DNA from: an uncultured Aquimonas sp.
GTDB lineage: Bacteria > Pseudomonadota > Gammaproteobacteria > Xanthomonadales > Xanthomonadaceae
Reading direction: 5' to 3'
DNA: 64,000 nt
NCBI RefSeq assembly: GCF_937888285.1
Contig: NZ_CALART010000029.1
Span: 82,288 to 146,287 of the forward strand
Shown: in pieces, positions 1-8,516 of the stretch
How positions within the stretch are numbered: position 1 is the first letter of the stretch
How the letters are laid out: each line of letters begins with the position of its first letter
Program-made: the position numbers and the translations under genes
The notes under the pieces: generated by a model
What the model saw: the letters and a program-made list of their open reading frames with translations, nothing else
What the model was told of the DNA's origin: nothing
The model's database searches: none

Positions 1-321
1 CTACAGGTTCGGGCGCAGTCGCCACATGCCCTTCGCACCTTCCTCAATCCAGGTGCCTTCGAACACGTCGTGCTTCGGGTGCCTGTGCAGGGTGGCCCGC
101 CCCTCCACGCCGGTGGCGCGAAGCTCGAAGTGGCCGTCTCCCGTGTTCTTGCCACGATAGATCACGACCAAGGGTTTGCCCTGGGTGTCCTCGTCTTCAT
201 AGCTGATCACCAGCTCCTTCTCGTCGAGTCGGAGCTCGACCTCGAACTCGGTCATCGGATCCTGGCCAGAGTAGTAGATCTCGCAGATCATGCGTCGGGT
301 GGGCAGTGTGCTGGGCTGCAT
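1..321 (-). CDS. Small protein of unknown function, last gene of the AAA+ operon
   Basis: 106 aa, complete, with the stop codon at the very edge of the window. I do not recognise the family. It is acidic, with no signal peptide or membrane segment, and alternating polar/hydrophobic stretches that suggest a small beta-rich fold. The C-terminus has a GTW...GMWRLRP pattern like the closing strands of lipocalin-like barrels, which is only a resemblance. The ATG at 321 follows a purine-rich GAGAACG; an internal ATG at codon 11 is an alternative start. It lies 15 bp after the preceding gene on the same strand, so it is probably co-transcribed with the AAA+ ATPase at 1340-3433. Function is not assigned. 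Confidence 0.6.
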   Translation of the reverse strand: MQPSTLPTRRMICEIYYSGQDPMTEFEVELRLDEKELVISYEDEDTQGKPLVVIYRGKNTGDGHFELRATGVEGRATLHRHPKHDVFEGTWIEEGAKGMWRLRPNL

Positions 322-336
322 AGCGTTCTCCTTTGC

Positions 337-948
337 TCAGTTCCGGGGGAGTTTCAGGCGGTTGCGCTTTAGGCGTTCCTGCAGCGTCGCGAAGGGAGCG
401 GGTGACTCCGCGGCGCCACGTAGGGGCTGCGCATCAACGAGGTCGTCGCGATGCGGCGCTGTCAGGCCGGGGTGCAGGGCGGCGTGGGTGCCGTGGTTGC
501 CGCCGAAGAACAGCAGCCAACGTGCGTTCGAGAGCACCTCATCCACCCAAAGCGCGAACGGCGCGAACAGCTCCCGTTCGATCAGGGTCTGTGGCGACTC
601 GCAGGGTTCCAGGGGCAGCGCCTGTGGATCGAGATCGCCGCGGGCGAGATCCACCCAGCGGTCGTTGATCCGCACCGGATGCAGGCTGCTCCAGTAGGGA
701 AGCCCCCACACTCGTCTAGCCCGACGAGCACGCACGAACAGCTCAATGTTCCAGTCGCTTTCCAGCGTCTCGCGCAGGCACAGCTCCAGGCCCGGGTTCA
801 GGTCCTCGAACTCCCAGGTCCAGGCATCGAGCAGCTCCGAGACCTTGACCGGAAAGGGCGCAACCAGGAGCGGCGCTGGGCGACGCCCCATCCAGGTCTC
901 GAACAGCGCGCCCGCGATCGGTCGGCTTGGCAGAGCGTGCGAACTCAT
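337..948 (-). CDS. Unknown protein in the AAA+ operon
   Basis: 203 aa from the ATG at 948, chosen because this ATG overlaps the stop of the upstream gene by 4 nt (ATGA), the spacing used throughout this island; a longer frame to 1074 exists but its extra N-terminus is arginine/serine-rich and looks like read-through. No family recognised. It is tryptophan-rich (WTWEFEDLNPGLELCLRE, WGLPYWSSL) and contains a hydrophobic WLLFFGGNHGTH segment around residue 145. No signal peptide. Its position between a lipoprotein and a small protein, downstream of the AAA+ ATPase, suggests all four act together. The role is unknown. Confidence 0.6.
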   Translation of the reverse strand: MSSHALPSRPIAGALFETWMGRRPAPLLVAPFPVKVSELLDAWTWEFEDLNPGLELCLRETLESDWNIELFVRARRARRVWGLPYWSSLHPVRINDRWVDLARGDLDPQALPLEPCESPQTLIERELFAPFALWVDEVLSNARWLLFFGGNHGTHAALHPGLTAPHRDDLVDAQPLRGAAESPAPFATLQERLKRNRLKLPRN

Positions 949-1343
949 TGGTGCACCTCCACCCAGATCTCTCCGCGATCGTTGAAGCTCAGGCGGTAGG
1001 TCATCGGAATCCGCTGTTCGGGAATGGCGCCCTGCCAGTTTGCACTGCGATCCTCCTCGCGAAGCCGCATCCAAAGGCTGCCAGCGCAGCGAACCTCCTC
1101 GCCGGAGGCAGCACGACTCAGCGTGCGGGCGTCGACGACATCAATGTCCAAGGTCTCGCGGATGAGGCGGGGAAGCTCCGGCATGCTGGCCGCCTCGCGG
1201 ATCAGCGAGTCGATGCTGATCTGCCGGGCGGTTTGCACAATCTCTGGATCCGCGCAGTCGGGCAGGGCGGCCGGCATGCATCCGGTCAGGCTGAGCACGA
1301 ACGCGCACGGGGCACAGGCCCGAAGGAAGAGGTGCAGGTTCAT
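945..1343 (-). CDS. Small putative lipoprotein of the AAA+ operon
   Basis: 132 aa. The N-terminus has a hydrophobic stretch ending in L-T-G-C (Cys22), a lipobox for signal peptidase II, so the product is probably anchored in a membrane. The mature part has an amphipathic helix region (residues 35-65) and a C-terminal beta-strand section ending in YRLSFNDRGEIWVEV. The family is not recognised. Its start overlaps the AAA+ ATPase stop by 4 nt (ATGA) and its stop overlaps the next start by 4 nt, so the genes are translationally coupled. A lipoprotein locked into an operon with a cytoplasmic AAA+ ATPase is unusual and could mean a membrane-linked effector or sensor; that is inference. Confidence 0.65.
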   Translation of the reverse strand: MNLHLFLRACAPCAFVLSLTGCMPAALPDCADPEIVQTARQISIDSLIREAASMPELPRLIRETLDIDVVDARTLSRAASGEEVRCAGSLWMRLREEDRSANWQGAIPEQRIPMTYRLSFNDRGEIWVEVHQ

Positions 1344-3433
1344 GCTGCCACCTTCGACTTCAATGCCAGCTCGGCCCGCAGGGCCTGCAGCACGGCGAAC
1401 GGTGTGGCTTGACCTGGATCGCCGAGGTACTGGCGCGCCACCTGATGAAAGTCCCCCGGGGTGAGCCCATCCAGGGTATCAATCTGGGCCTCGAGATCCG
1501 CGCCTTGAGCCCAGCGAAAGTACTCGCGAAACCGTGCCCACAGGCTGCGACGCTGTTCTGCCGTCGGTGGGCGAAGCTCCAGCTTGTGCTCCAGCCGCCG
1601 CAGCACCGCGGGGTCGAGGCGCTGGAACAGGTTGGTGGTGAGCACCACATACCCGCTGTAGCCATCCAGCGCGGTGAGCAGGCTGTTCACCATCGACAGC
1701 TCCCAGCTCTGGCGCAGCCCCTGCCGGTTGGAGAGCAGGCCCTCCACCTCATCAATCAGCAGCACTGCACCCATCGACTCTGCGCGCGCGAAGGCGCCAG
1801 CAATGGCTTTCTCCGTCTCGCCGATGAAGCAGGACAGCAGATCTGCGCCCTGGCAGACGTGCAGCGGCCGCTCCAGGCGGCGGGCCAGCTCGGCCGCGAA
1901 GGCCGACTTGCCGGTGCCAGGCTGACCATACAGGCAGAAGCGACCTTCGCCGGCGCGGATCGTCCGCTCCAGCAGCGGCTCGATCGGGCGATCGGGATTC
2001 AGCCACTCGAGCCGGAAAGCCCCCAACGGCTGTGGCGTGTCGCGCGGCATCGGCGGCAGGTCCAGCAGGCTGCGCAGCTCGCGTGTCTGGCGCTCGATCA
2101 GGGGCTGCAGCGGCATCGAGGCTGGCAGCAAACGCCCCACCTGAGCCAGGGCCTCGATGTGGCCAGGTTGCAGCCCATTGAGTTTGGCAAGGCGTTGACG
2201 CAGCTCTTCACTGACCGCCTGCTCGCCGAACGCCTCATCGATCAGACGACGCTTCACGCCTGCCGGTGGCTCGTCCAACTGCAGCACCAGATGGAAGCGT
2301 CGCAGCAGCGCCGGATGGACGCCATCGAAATCATTCGCGACCCAGAGCGTCGGCATGGGGTTGGTTTCCAGAAGGTCCACCAACCAACTCTTGTGCGAAC
2401 GACTGGGGTCACGTCGACGGGTTCCGAAGAAGGGATCCACGCCCTGGCTCACCGGCAACAGGCCATCGGCTTCGTCCACCAGCAGAAGGGTGTCGGTGCG
2501 CTGGCCGAGCGCCCTTTGGGTGAGGCGAATGGCGCTCAGCAGACGGTGCTCGCCCAGCGGATCGCCATCGGCGTCTTCAGGATTGAGTTCCAGAAGTTCG
2601 GCACCCAGCGCGTGGGCCAAGACGCGACACAACTCGGTCTTTCCAGTGCCCGGCTTGCCGTGGATCAACACGTTGAATCCAGCCGTTCGCGTGCGCAGTG
2701 CTTCGCCCAGCACCCCCAACCAACTCGGAAGGAGCATGTCGAGGTGCGGGTAGTCCGCAGGGCTCAGTTTGGACGGCGGTGCAGGTTTGACCAGGGCTGC
2801 AATGAAGCTCGAAGGATTGGCGTCACCGGTCTCCAGAACAGCCAACAAGCGGTCATCCACGTTGTGCGCGGTGGCGGATCGCTCGCGCAGACTTTCCGAC
2901 ACCAAGCCCAGGCCCACCAACGCCCGGCGGCTTGAGAGCATGCGTCGGACTTCGGGCTCAGGTAGCCCCGTCCAGCGCGCCACCAGCCGTGGCGTGGACA
3001 GCTCGTTCTCACGATCCAGGCCGTTCAGAAGATCAAAGAATTCCCGGTCCAGGTCGCGTGCAGCCAGCGCACACAGTACGCGCGACTCCGAAGTCGACAG
3101 ACCCAGGTCCTCGCCCAGCCGGATCACGCCGGGCAGCGCGGCTTCCAGCGTGGGGATGGCCGCAAGATCGACCTCCCGCGCCATGGCCTTGAGTCGCGCA
3201 TACAGCCGCTGCCGTCGCGGGCTGCGCTTGCTGCGGGCGTCCGGCAGGTGGCCGATGATCTTCCACAGCACATCGCTGGGGTCCTCGAAGGTCAATTCCT
3301 GCACCGCGTCTGCAAAGCCCAGCTGCAGCAGCAGGTCGATGGTCCAGGCGCGGGTAAGGGCACGGACTGGCGCGGGGCAGGGCAGGGTTTCCAGGATCGG
3401 GGCAGCGGGGAGTTTCAAGGCGCGAGTACGCAT
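1340..3433 (-). CDS. Tandem AAA+ ATPase
   Basis: 697 aa with two AAA+ modules. Module 1 has Walker A GKPGTGKT near residue 256 and Walker B LLLVDEADG near 316; module 2 has GQPGTGKS near 502 and LLIDEVEG near 559. Both carry a later arginine pair (ALLRRF, AVLRRL) in the position of arginine fingers or sensor residues. The first 230 residues are helical and not recognised; they may bind a partner or substrate. The closest general type is the classical ATPases that remodel proteins (CDC48/ClpX-like), but no protease partner is present. It is the first gene of a leftward operon (1-3433) and is divergent from the WYL regulator at 3568, sharing a promoter region with palindromic operators. Its place beside a WYL regulator and nucleases points to defence, by inference. 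Confidence 0.8.
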   Translation of the reverse strand: MRTRALKLPAAPILETLPCPAPVRALTRAWTIDLLLQLGFADAVQELTFEDPSDVLWKIIGHLPDARSKRSPRRQRLYARLKAMAREVDLAAIPTLEAALPGVIRLGEDLGLSTSESRVLCALAARDLDREFFDLLNGLDRENELSTPRLVARWTGLPEPEVRRMLSSRRALVGLGLVSESLRERSATAHNVDDRLLAVLETGDANPSSFIAALVKPAPPSKLSPADYPHLDMLLPSWLGVLGEALRTRTAGFNVLIHGKPGTGKTELCRVLAHALGAELLELNPEDADGDPLGEHRLLSAIRLTQRALGQRTDTLLLVDEADGLLPVSQGVDPFFGTRRRDPSRSHKSWLVDLLETNPMPTLWVANDFDGVHPALLRRFHLVLQLDEPPAGVKRRLIDEAFGEQAVSEELRQRLAKLNGLQPGHIEALAQVGRLLPASMPLQPLIERQTRELRSLLDLPPMPRDTPQPLGAFRLEWLNPDRPIEPLLERTIRAGEGRFCLYGQPGTGKSAFAAELARRLERPLHVCQGADLLSCFIGETEKAIAGAFARAESMGAVLLIDEVEGLLSNRQGLRQSWELSMVNSLLTALDGYSGYVVLTTNLFQRLDPAVLRRLEHKLELRPPTAEQRRSLWARFREYFRWAQGADLEAQIDTLDGLTPGDFHQVARQYLGDPGQATPFAVLQALRAELALKSKVAA

Positions 3434-3474
3434 GGCGGGTTCCTCCGGGGTGGGAGGACAGCGTCAGGGAGCGT

Positions 3475-3529
3475 GGCGACGTTGAGTGTCGCGTCCACTT
3501 GCGCGATAGGTGCGACACTCGATGTCGCA
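3475..3529. promoter_or_regulatory. Twin palindromic operators between the AAA+ operon and the WYL regulator
   Basis: Two palindromes of the same design lie in the 134-bp divergent gap. The right one (3511-3529) is a perfect TGCGACA-N5-TGTCGCA. The left one (3476-3492) is GCGACg-N5-tGTCGC, with one inner mismatch. Centres are 36 bp apart (3484 and 3520). The outer GAGTGTCGC (3484-3492) and GCGACACTC (3512-3520) also form an inverted repeat. WYL regulators of defence loci (BrxR/CapW type) are known to bind inverted repeats in their own promoters, so this is the likely autoregulatory site; the binding itself is inferred. Confidence 0.65.
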
Positions 3530-3567
3530 TTGACCCTTCAAGCTCGACACAGCCACCGGAGAGCCCA

Positions 3568-4587
3568 ATGGCCGTAGACACCGCTTCAACCGCGATGCGA
3601 CTGATCCATCTGCTGCAAGCCTTGCCCAGCACGGGGATGGAGACGGCCACCCAGCTCAGGGACACGCTGGAGCGGCAGGGCTACACGGTGGGCCAGCGCA
3701 TGATCGAGCGCGACTTGCGCAAGCTCGAAGGCGAGGGGCTGGCCCATGCGCGCGAGGGCAAGCCGCTGGGCTGGGCGCGTGGCCAGGCGGCCTTGGGCCT
3801 ACAGCTGCAGGACCTGAATCATGCGCTGGCGCTGGACATGATGGCGACCTTTGCCGGCGACCTCCTACCTCCCTCGGTGGCCGAGCAGTTGCGCGACGTG
3901 GTCGCCTCGGCGAGAGCGCGTCTAGGCCAGCACCCGAACTCCGACCACGCGCGCTGGCGGGAGCGCATTGCCGTCATCCCCCTGTCCCAGCCGCTGATTC
4001 CGCCTGTCGTGGATCCGAGCATCCAGCGCACGGTGCTGCAGGCCGTGCTGGAACGGAGGGTGCTGACGCTGAGCTACCGAGCCGGCTATTCCGGGCGGAT
4101 GCGTGAGCATGAGGTGCATCCCGCGGGTCTGGTGGCGCGCGAAGGACAGTACATCCTGATCGGCTTCCTGGCCGGCAAGAAGGGGCCGACTCAACTCGTC
4201 CTGCACCGCATGCTCTCTGCGCAGCTATCGAGCGCACAGGCTCAGATCCCGCCCACCTTCAGCCTGCACGACTACGCGCGCAGCCCGGCGATGGGCATGG
4301 GCAACGGTGAATGGGTGCGGCTGACCCTTGTCTTCGACCAAGAGAAGGGACGCCTGTTCACCGAAAGCAAGCTTTCGCCCGACCAGGAGATCGAGGTGCG
4401 AGCGCTCAAGAGCGGTGAGCGGCGTTACCACGTCACCGCCACCCTGGAAGACTCGCCCCGCCTGCAGGCCTACCTCAACAGCTTCGGCAGCCACCTGATT
4501 TCGCGGCGGCAGCGCTCAATCCCGCCGCCGATGCCGCAGGACGCCGCGCCCTCCCAGCGACCCACTCGCAAAAGGACATCCGCTTGA
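3568..4587 (+). CDS. WYL-domain transcriptional regulator
   Basis: 339 aa from the ATG at 3568, which has a GGAGAGCC ribosome-binding site; a TTG further upstream would start inside the operator region. Residues 1-65 form a DeoR-like winged helix (DTLERQGYTVGQRMIERDLRKLEGEGL). Residues about 150-235 form the WYL ligand-binding domain, here with ILIGFL in place of the name-giving WYL, and residues 240-325 a WCX-type C-terminal extension. Family members sense nucleic-acid fragments or nucleotides and often repress defence systems until infection. The gene is divergent from the AAA+ operon and overlaps the next gene by 4 nt, so it is well placed to control both arms. A basic tail (PTRKRTSA) ends the protein. 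Confidence 0.88.
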   Translation: MAVDTASTAMRLIHLLQALPSTGMETATQLRDTLERQGYTVGQRMIERDLRKLEGEGLAHAREGKPLGWARGQAALGLQLQDLNHALALDMMATFAGDLLPPSVAEQLRDVVASARARLGQHPNSDHARWRERIAVIPLSQPLIPPVVDPSIQRTVLQAVLERRVLTLSYRAGYSGRMREHEVHPAGLVAREGQYILIGFLAGKKGPTQLVLHRMLSAQLSSAQAQIPPTFSLHDYARSPAMGMGNGEWVRLTLVFDQEKGRLFTESKLSPDQEIEVRALKSGERRYHVTATLEDSPRLQAYLNSFGSHLISRRQRSIPPPMPQDAAPSQRPTRKRTSA

Positions 4588-5555
4588 ACGACTCAGCCAC
4601 GAATCTCCGCAGCCTGCTGCCGCTCGAACGGTGCGACAGCTCGGATGCCGTACCTACCTACGCCGACTACTGCCGCGAGGAGCGCAACTTTGCGGCGATC
4701 CTGTATGCGCAGCTGCTGCGGCCCGAGGGGCTGCAGGCTTTCCTGCGCCGCATCCACGGCATCGGCCCGATCGACCATCCCGAGCAGGCGGAGGTGTTCT
4801 TCGAGTACGCCCATGCCCGCGATCTCTGGCATCGCTTCGGCAGGCAGTTCGACGGCAAGGGTCAGGCGGGCAAGGCCCAGCGCGAGGAGGGCTTCCGGCG
4901 AGCAATCCTTGCCCTGATCGACGCGCCGCCAGGCCTGCAGGAGATCACCAAGACCATCGCGGAGTTCAACCACTTTTTCATGGGGCGCGGGTCCAAGCGC
5001 GAGATCCAGATGCCCAACCAGTGGGACCAGCGTCGCTTTGGAACCTGGGTCGGACTCGCTCTCGACCAGGGCTGGTACGCGCAGCGGGCCGAGGCCTTGC
5101 GCTTCGCCGAGCGCATCTGTTGCCTTAAGTGGGCCTTTAACGCCAAGGCCGACATCGTGATCCACCTGCCCGAGCAGCGTGCGGTCTGCGTGGAGATCAA
5201 GGTCGCCTCGGGTGAGTCCAAGTACAGCGCGAAGCATGGGGACGACGACGCTGCTGCAGCCTTCTCGATGGCCCAAACGGAGCTGCAGCGCTACGTGCTG
5301 GAATCGCTGCTCGGCTACCGGGCCCATTTCGTCTTTCTTACGCCCGGAGGCGGTTCTGGTGCGGTCGATGCTGACGTGGCGCCGGAGGCGCAGGCAGCAG
5401 CCGAAAGCGACGGCGCCAACCTGCAGACACTCGGCTGGGCAGAGGTCTTGCAAGACCTGCACGCAGACACCTCCAAACCCCCGGAGCTACCGTTCGTGCA
5501 CCGAATGCTCGACTCAAGCGCTCTGCAGCCCAAGAAGCGTCGCGGCCGAGCATGA
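4584..5555 (+). CDS. Putative PD-(D/E)XK nuclease-like protein
   Basis: 323 aa, starting at a TTG that overlaps the WYL stop (TTGA). The middle holds KADIVIHLPEQRAVCVEIKV (about residues 188-207), where D-x(n)-E-x-K matches the core of PD-(D/E)XK nucleases. The N-terminal half is helical with no recognised domain, and the tail is basic (PKKRRGRA). No signal peptide. It is followed by the DUF2779 nuclease gene with a 4-nt overlap, so WYL regulator, this protein and DUF2779 form one transcription unit. The fold call rests on one motif, so substrate and activity are open. Confidence 0.6.
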   Translation: MNDSATNLRSLLPLERCDSSDAVPTYADYCREERNFAAILYAQLLRPEGLQAFLRRIHGIGPIDHPEQAEVFFEYAHARDLWHRFGRQFDGKGQAGKAQREEGFRRAILALIDAPPGLQEITKTIAEFNHFFMGRGSKREIQMPNQWDQRRFGTWVGLALDQGWYAQRAEALRFAERICCLKWAFNAKADIVIHLPEQRAVCVEIKVASGESKYSAKHGDDDAAAAFSMAQTELQRYVLESLLGYRAHFVFLTPGGGSGAVDADVAPEAQAAAESDGANLQTLGWAEVLQDLHADTSKPPELPFVHRMLDSSALQPKKRRGRA

Positions 5556-7021
5556 CTCGCTATCAGCCCCACCTCTCCAAGACGCGCATCCAGAATGGCC
5601 GCCAGTGCCACAAGCGTCTCTGGCTGGACGTGCACCAGCGCGAGCTTGCGCAGTGGGGCGAGGCCTCCCAGCTTCGGCTGGCGCAGGGCACGGCCTTCGG
5701 CGAGTTGGCGCAGGCGCTGCTGGGCGGCGGGCATCTGGTCGAGGCGGACTACACCCAGTCCCGCGAGGCGCAGGCCGAGACCCAGCGCCTACTGGCGCGC
5801 CCGCGGGCGCGGGCGCCGCAGATCTTCGAGGCCGCGTTCGAGCACGAACTCGTGCGTGTACGGGTCGATGCGCTGCGCCGCGAGCCTCGCAGCGACACCC
5901 TGATCGAAGTGAAGTCGACCACGAGCGCCAAGGCCGAACACGTCTGGGATGCCGCCATCCAAACCTGGGTGCTACGCGGTGCCGGGCGACCGGTGAAGCG
6001 CGTGCAGATCGGTCACTTGAACAAGGATTTCGTGTACCAGCGGGAGGGCGACTACGAAGGCCTGCTGGCGCTGTCCGACATCACCGACGCGGTCGATGAC
6101 CTACAGCCGGAAATCCCCGCGCTGGTGCGTCAGCTCAAGAAGGTCGTGCGGAGCCCGATACCGGAGATCACGACCGGCGCGCACTGCAGCAGCCCCTACG
6201 ACTGCCCCTTCATCGGCCACTGCCAGTCGACTGAGCCGCCGCAGCCCGAGTACCCGGTCACCCTGCTGCCCCATGGCGGCAAGTCCGTCGAGGCACTGCT
6301 GGCCGAAGGCTATCGCGACCTCAGAGAGGTGCCGGAGCATCGCTTCGACAACCCGCGCCACCGGCGCATCGCCGAAGCCACTCGCACGGGCAAACCCTTC
6401 GTGGACCCGGCGCTGCGCAAGGCGATCAAAGCCTTGCCTTGGCCGCGCTACTTCCTCGACTTCGAGGCCATCAGCTTTCCGGTGCCACGCTGGCTGGGCA
6501 CGCGACCTTTCCAGCAGATCGCCTTCCAGTTCTCCTGCCACGTGCGGACCAGCGCCCGCGCCAAGCCCCGGCACCACGGCTACCTCGACACCGAGGACAG
6601 CCACCCCGAAGCGCGCGTCGCGAAGCGCCTTGTGGACTGCATCGGCGATACCGGCCCCATCCTCGTCTGGAACCGCAGCTTCGAGGCGCAGATCCTGCGG
6701 CAGATGGCAGAAGCGCAGCCGAAGCTGCGCAAGCGACTGCTGGGGATGGTGGACCGGCTCGTGGACTTGCTGCCGCTCTACCGGGAGCACTACTACCATC
6801 CGGAGCAGCGGGGGTCTTGGTCGTTGAAGGCTGTGCTGCCGACTAGTGCCGCCGGACTGGCTTACGAGGGGTTGGAGGTCGCGAATGGGTTGGATGCACA
6901 GGTGGCCTACCTTCAACTGCTCGACGGGGCGCTCTCGTCGCAGGAAGGCGCCGCGCTACGGAGCTCGCTGGAGAAGTATTGCTTGATGGATACCGCTGGC
7001 CTGGTTGCGCTGCTCTCTTGA
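5552..7021 (+). CDS. DUF2779 protein: RecB-like nuclease plus RNase H-like exonuclease
   Basis: 489 aa. The N-terminal part resembles Cas4/AddB-type RecB nucleases: D-x(n)-EVK within RVDALRREPRSDTLIEVKS (about residues 104-122), and four cysteines placed to bind an iron-sulphur cluster (Cys19, then Cys212, Cys218 and Cys224 with C-x5-C-x5-C spacing). The C-terminal part is the DUF2779 domain with a DEDD-exonuclease look: LDFEA near residue 300, a WNRSFEA motif near 372, and a final YCLMDT near 480. So one chain probably carries two metal-dependent nuclease sites. The start ATG overlaps the previous stop by 4 nt. DUF2779 proteins occur both alone and in defence loci; the in vivo role is unknown. 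Confidence 0.8.
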   Translation: MTRYQPHLSKTRIQNGRQCHKRLWLDVHQRELAQWGEASQLRLAQGTAFGELAQALLGGGHLVEADYTQSREAQAETQRLLARPRARAPQIFEAAFEHELVRVRVDALRREPRSDTLIEVKSTTSAKAEHVWDAAIQTWVLRGAGRPVKRVQIGHLNKDFVYQREGDYEGLLALSDITDAVDDLQPEIPALVRQLKKVVRSPIPEITTGAHCSSPYDCPFIGHCQSTEPPQPEYPVTLLPHGGKSVEALLAEGYRDLREVPEHRFDNPRHRRIAEATRTGKPFVDPALRKAIKALPWPRYFLDFEAISFPVPRWLGTRPFQQIAFQFSCHVRTSARAKPRHHGYLDTEDSHPEARVAKRLVDCIGDTGPILVWNRSFEAQILRQMAEAQPKLRKRLLGMVDRLVDLLPLYREHYYHPEQRGSWSLKAVLPTSAAGLAYEGLEVANGLDAQVAYLQLLDGALSSQEGAALRSSLEKYCLMDTAGLVALLS

Positions 7022-7187
7022 GGCCGGTGGTCGATGGCGCATGAATCTCGTTCTGGTTTGTTCGAGTCGGCTGCGAGGCATTAGCCGCGGTGTGTCTTGA
7101 CGAGGACCCGTGCGACGAGATCTGGTCTCAGTCGTCATCGTTGGATGCGCTTTGCGCTTTATCAGACTCACACTGGAAGTCGCTTGC

Positions 7188-8516
7188 ATGAACCAACCAA
7201 CTGAAGTTTTTGGGCTCCTGGGCCCCGAGCAACTGCCGAGCACACGCCGTTTACGGACTCTTGGACTTGGCGCCACGGTGCGCTACTTCAACGACCGCGC
7301 AGTGCCCGGGATGGGTGGGGTGTGGTTCGCAAAACAACTCGTGCTGGCCCTGTTTGGCGTCCAGCTGGCCGAGCGAACGCGTCGGAGCAAAGTTGAGGTC
7401 GCCAACGCGATCGAGGCGCTTGGCTGCTGGTTGGCGATTCGTCGTCGGCAGGTCGTTCGCGATCCCCGTATTCGCGGCGTACGCAAGCTTGCGCATGTGG
7501 CAGAAGATGAGTTGTCCTTCGAACGGTTACGGAAGCGCGGCTTCTATGTCTCGCAGCCGATGCGGATGGCCACTGTCCAGCCTCTGGCCGCCCTCGGCCT
7601 TGTCGCGGCTGCATCCTCGCGATTCAACGCGTTTGAGTGCACCGAGGCTGGCAGTTCTCTGCTTGAGGACTACACCGCTGGGTATCGCCCCTCGAACCAG
7701 GACCTCGATATTGCCATCGAGCGCTGGATACGCGGCAAAGAGATCAAATCGAATAGCCCCCTGCTGCGACAGGCTCTCGATCCTGGCGCGCCGCTTCCGA
7801 AGTCCGTGCAAGACCAGATTCTGGAGCGTCTCAAGCAGGGGCGCCCCGGTGAGCCGGACGAAGACCGCCGACGTCGACGCGGCGCGCTTGCCCTGGTCGA
7901 GTGGCTCCGACTCCACCGGAAGGACGCCATCGACTGGGCACTACAACCTACCCAGATCGAATCGGATGCCCACTGGCACGACCTGGAGGCCGGACGCCGT
8001 TTCCTGATCGCGAGAGATGCCGCCCTCGTCCTACTTGTTGCGATTGAGCGTCATATGAGGTCGGAAAGATCCGTGCCTGTAGATCGCGCCTTGCTCGACA
8101 GCGTCGCCACCGAAATTGAACAACTGAGGCTGGACGCGCAGGCCTTCCTGGATTCCGGCCATGGAAACCTAGAGGCCAAACGCTTCTGCGCCGAGTGCGT
8201 TGCGCACGACCAGACGCGAGTGATCCGTTCACTGGTCGATCGCGACGGCGTGGTGCTGATCCGCATCGATAATCGCATCGCGCCTGGCCCACTTTTCCTC
8301 AGCACCCCGGCTGACGATCCCGCCAGCACTGTGGCTCAGCTGTCTTCCGAAGCTGCGGCCGCCGCCGAGGATGACGACGGTCCTCAAGCTGGCATCCAGT
8401 GGCCGCCCGGCATGTCGTTCCGGATGAACAATCTCTTCCTGTTGAACCTCGATCTGCACGGTGAACTCGGCAAGGAACTCAAGCTCGACGATCTCAGTCA
8501 GGGGGCCGCGAAATGA
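7188..8516 (+). CDS. Unknown protein, first gene of the PLD-helicase unit
   Basis: 442 aa from the ATG at 7188, preceded by GGAAG eight bases upstream; the frame stays open upstream but without a ribosome-binding site. No family recognised. Residues 1-125 look like winged-helix or helical adaptor sequence, the middle is helical and rich in charged residues (DEDRRRRRGALALVEWLRLHRKDAIDW), and an acidic run (AAAAAEDDDG) precedes a C-terminal section with WPPGMSFRMNNLFLLNLDL. No enzyme motif seen. It overlaps the next gene (Tdp1-like protein) by 4 nt, and that gene overlaps the helicase by 4 nt, so the three are produced together. A recognition or adaptor subunit is a guess. Confidence 0.7.
   Translation: MNQPTEVFGLLGPEQLPSTRRLRTLGLGATVRYFNDRAVPGMGGVWFAKQLVLALFGVQLAERTRRSKVEVANAIEALGCWLAIRRRQVVRDPRIRGVRKLAHVAEDELSFERLRKRGFYVSQPMRMATVQPLAALGLVAAASSRFNAFECTEAGSSLLEDYTAGYRPSNQDLDIAIERWIRGKEIKSNSPLLRQALDPGAPLPKSVQDQILERLKQGRPGEPDEDRRRRRGALALVEWLRLHRKDAIDWALQPTQIESDAHWHDLEAGRRFLIARDAALVLLVAIERHMRSERSVPVDRALLDSVATEIEQLRLDAQAFLDSGHGNLEAKRFCAECVAHDQTRVIRSLVDRDGVVLIRIDNRIAPGPLFLSTPADDPASTVAQLSSEAAAAAEDDDGPQAGIQWPPGMSFRMNNLFLLNLDLHGELGKELKLDDLSQGAAK

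Noticed and set aside
1409..2935. Long rightward open frame (508 codons) opposite the AAA+ ATPase
   Set aside because: Antisense frame in high-GC DNA; no start signal, no domain, Gln/Arg-rich composition; the leftward gene has clear Walker motifs.
7061..7068. A third TTCGAGTC, identical to the att core
   Set aside because: Eight bases only, no surrounding repeat or tRNA sequence; expected by chance in a window of this size.
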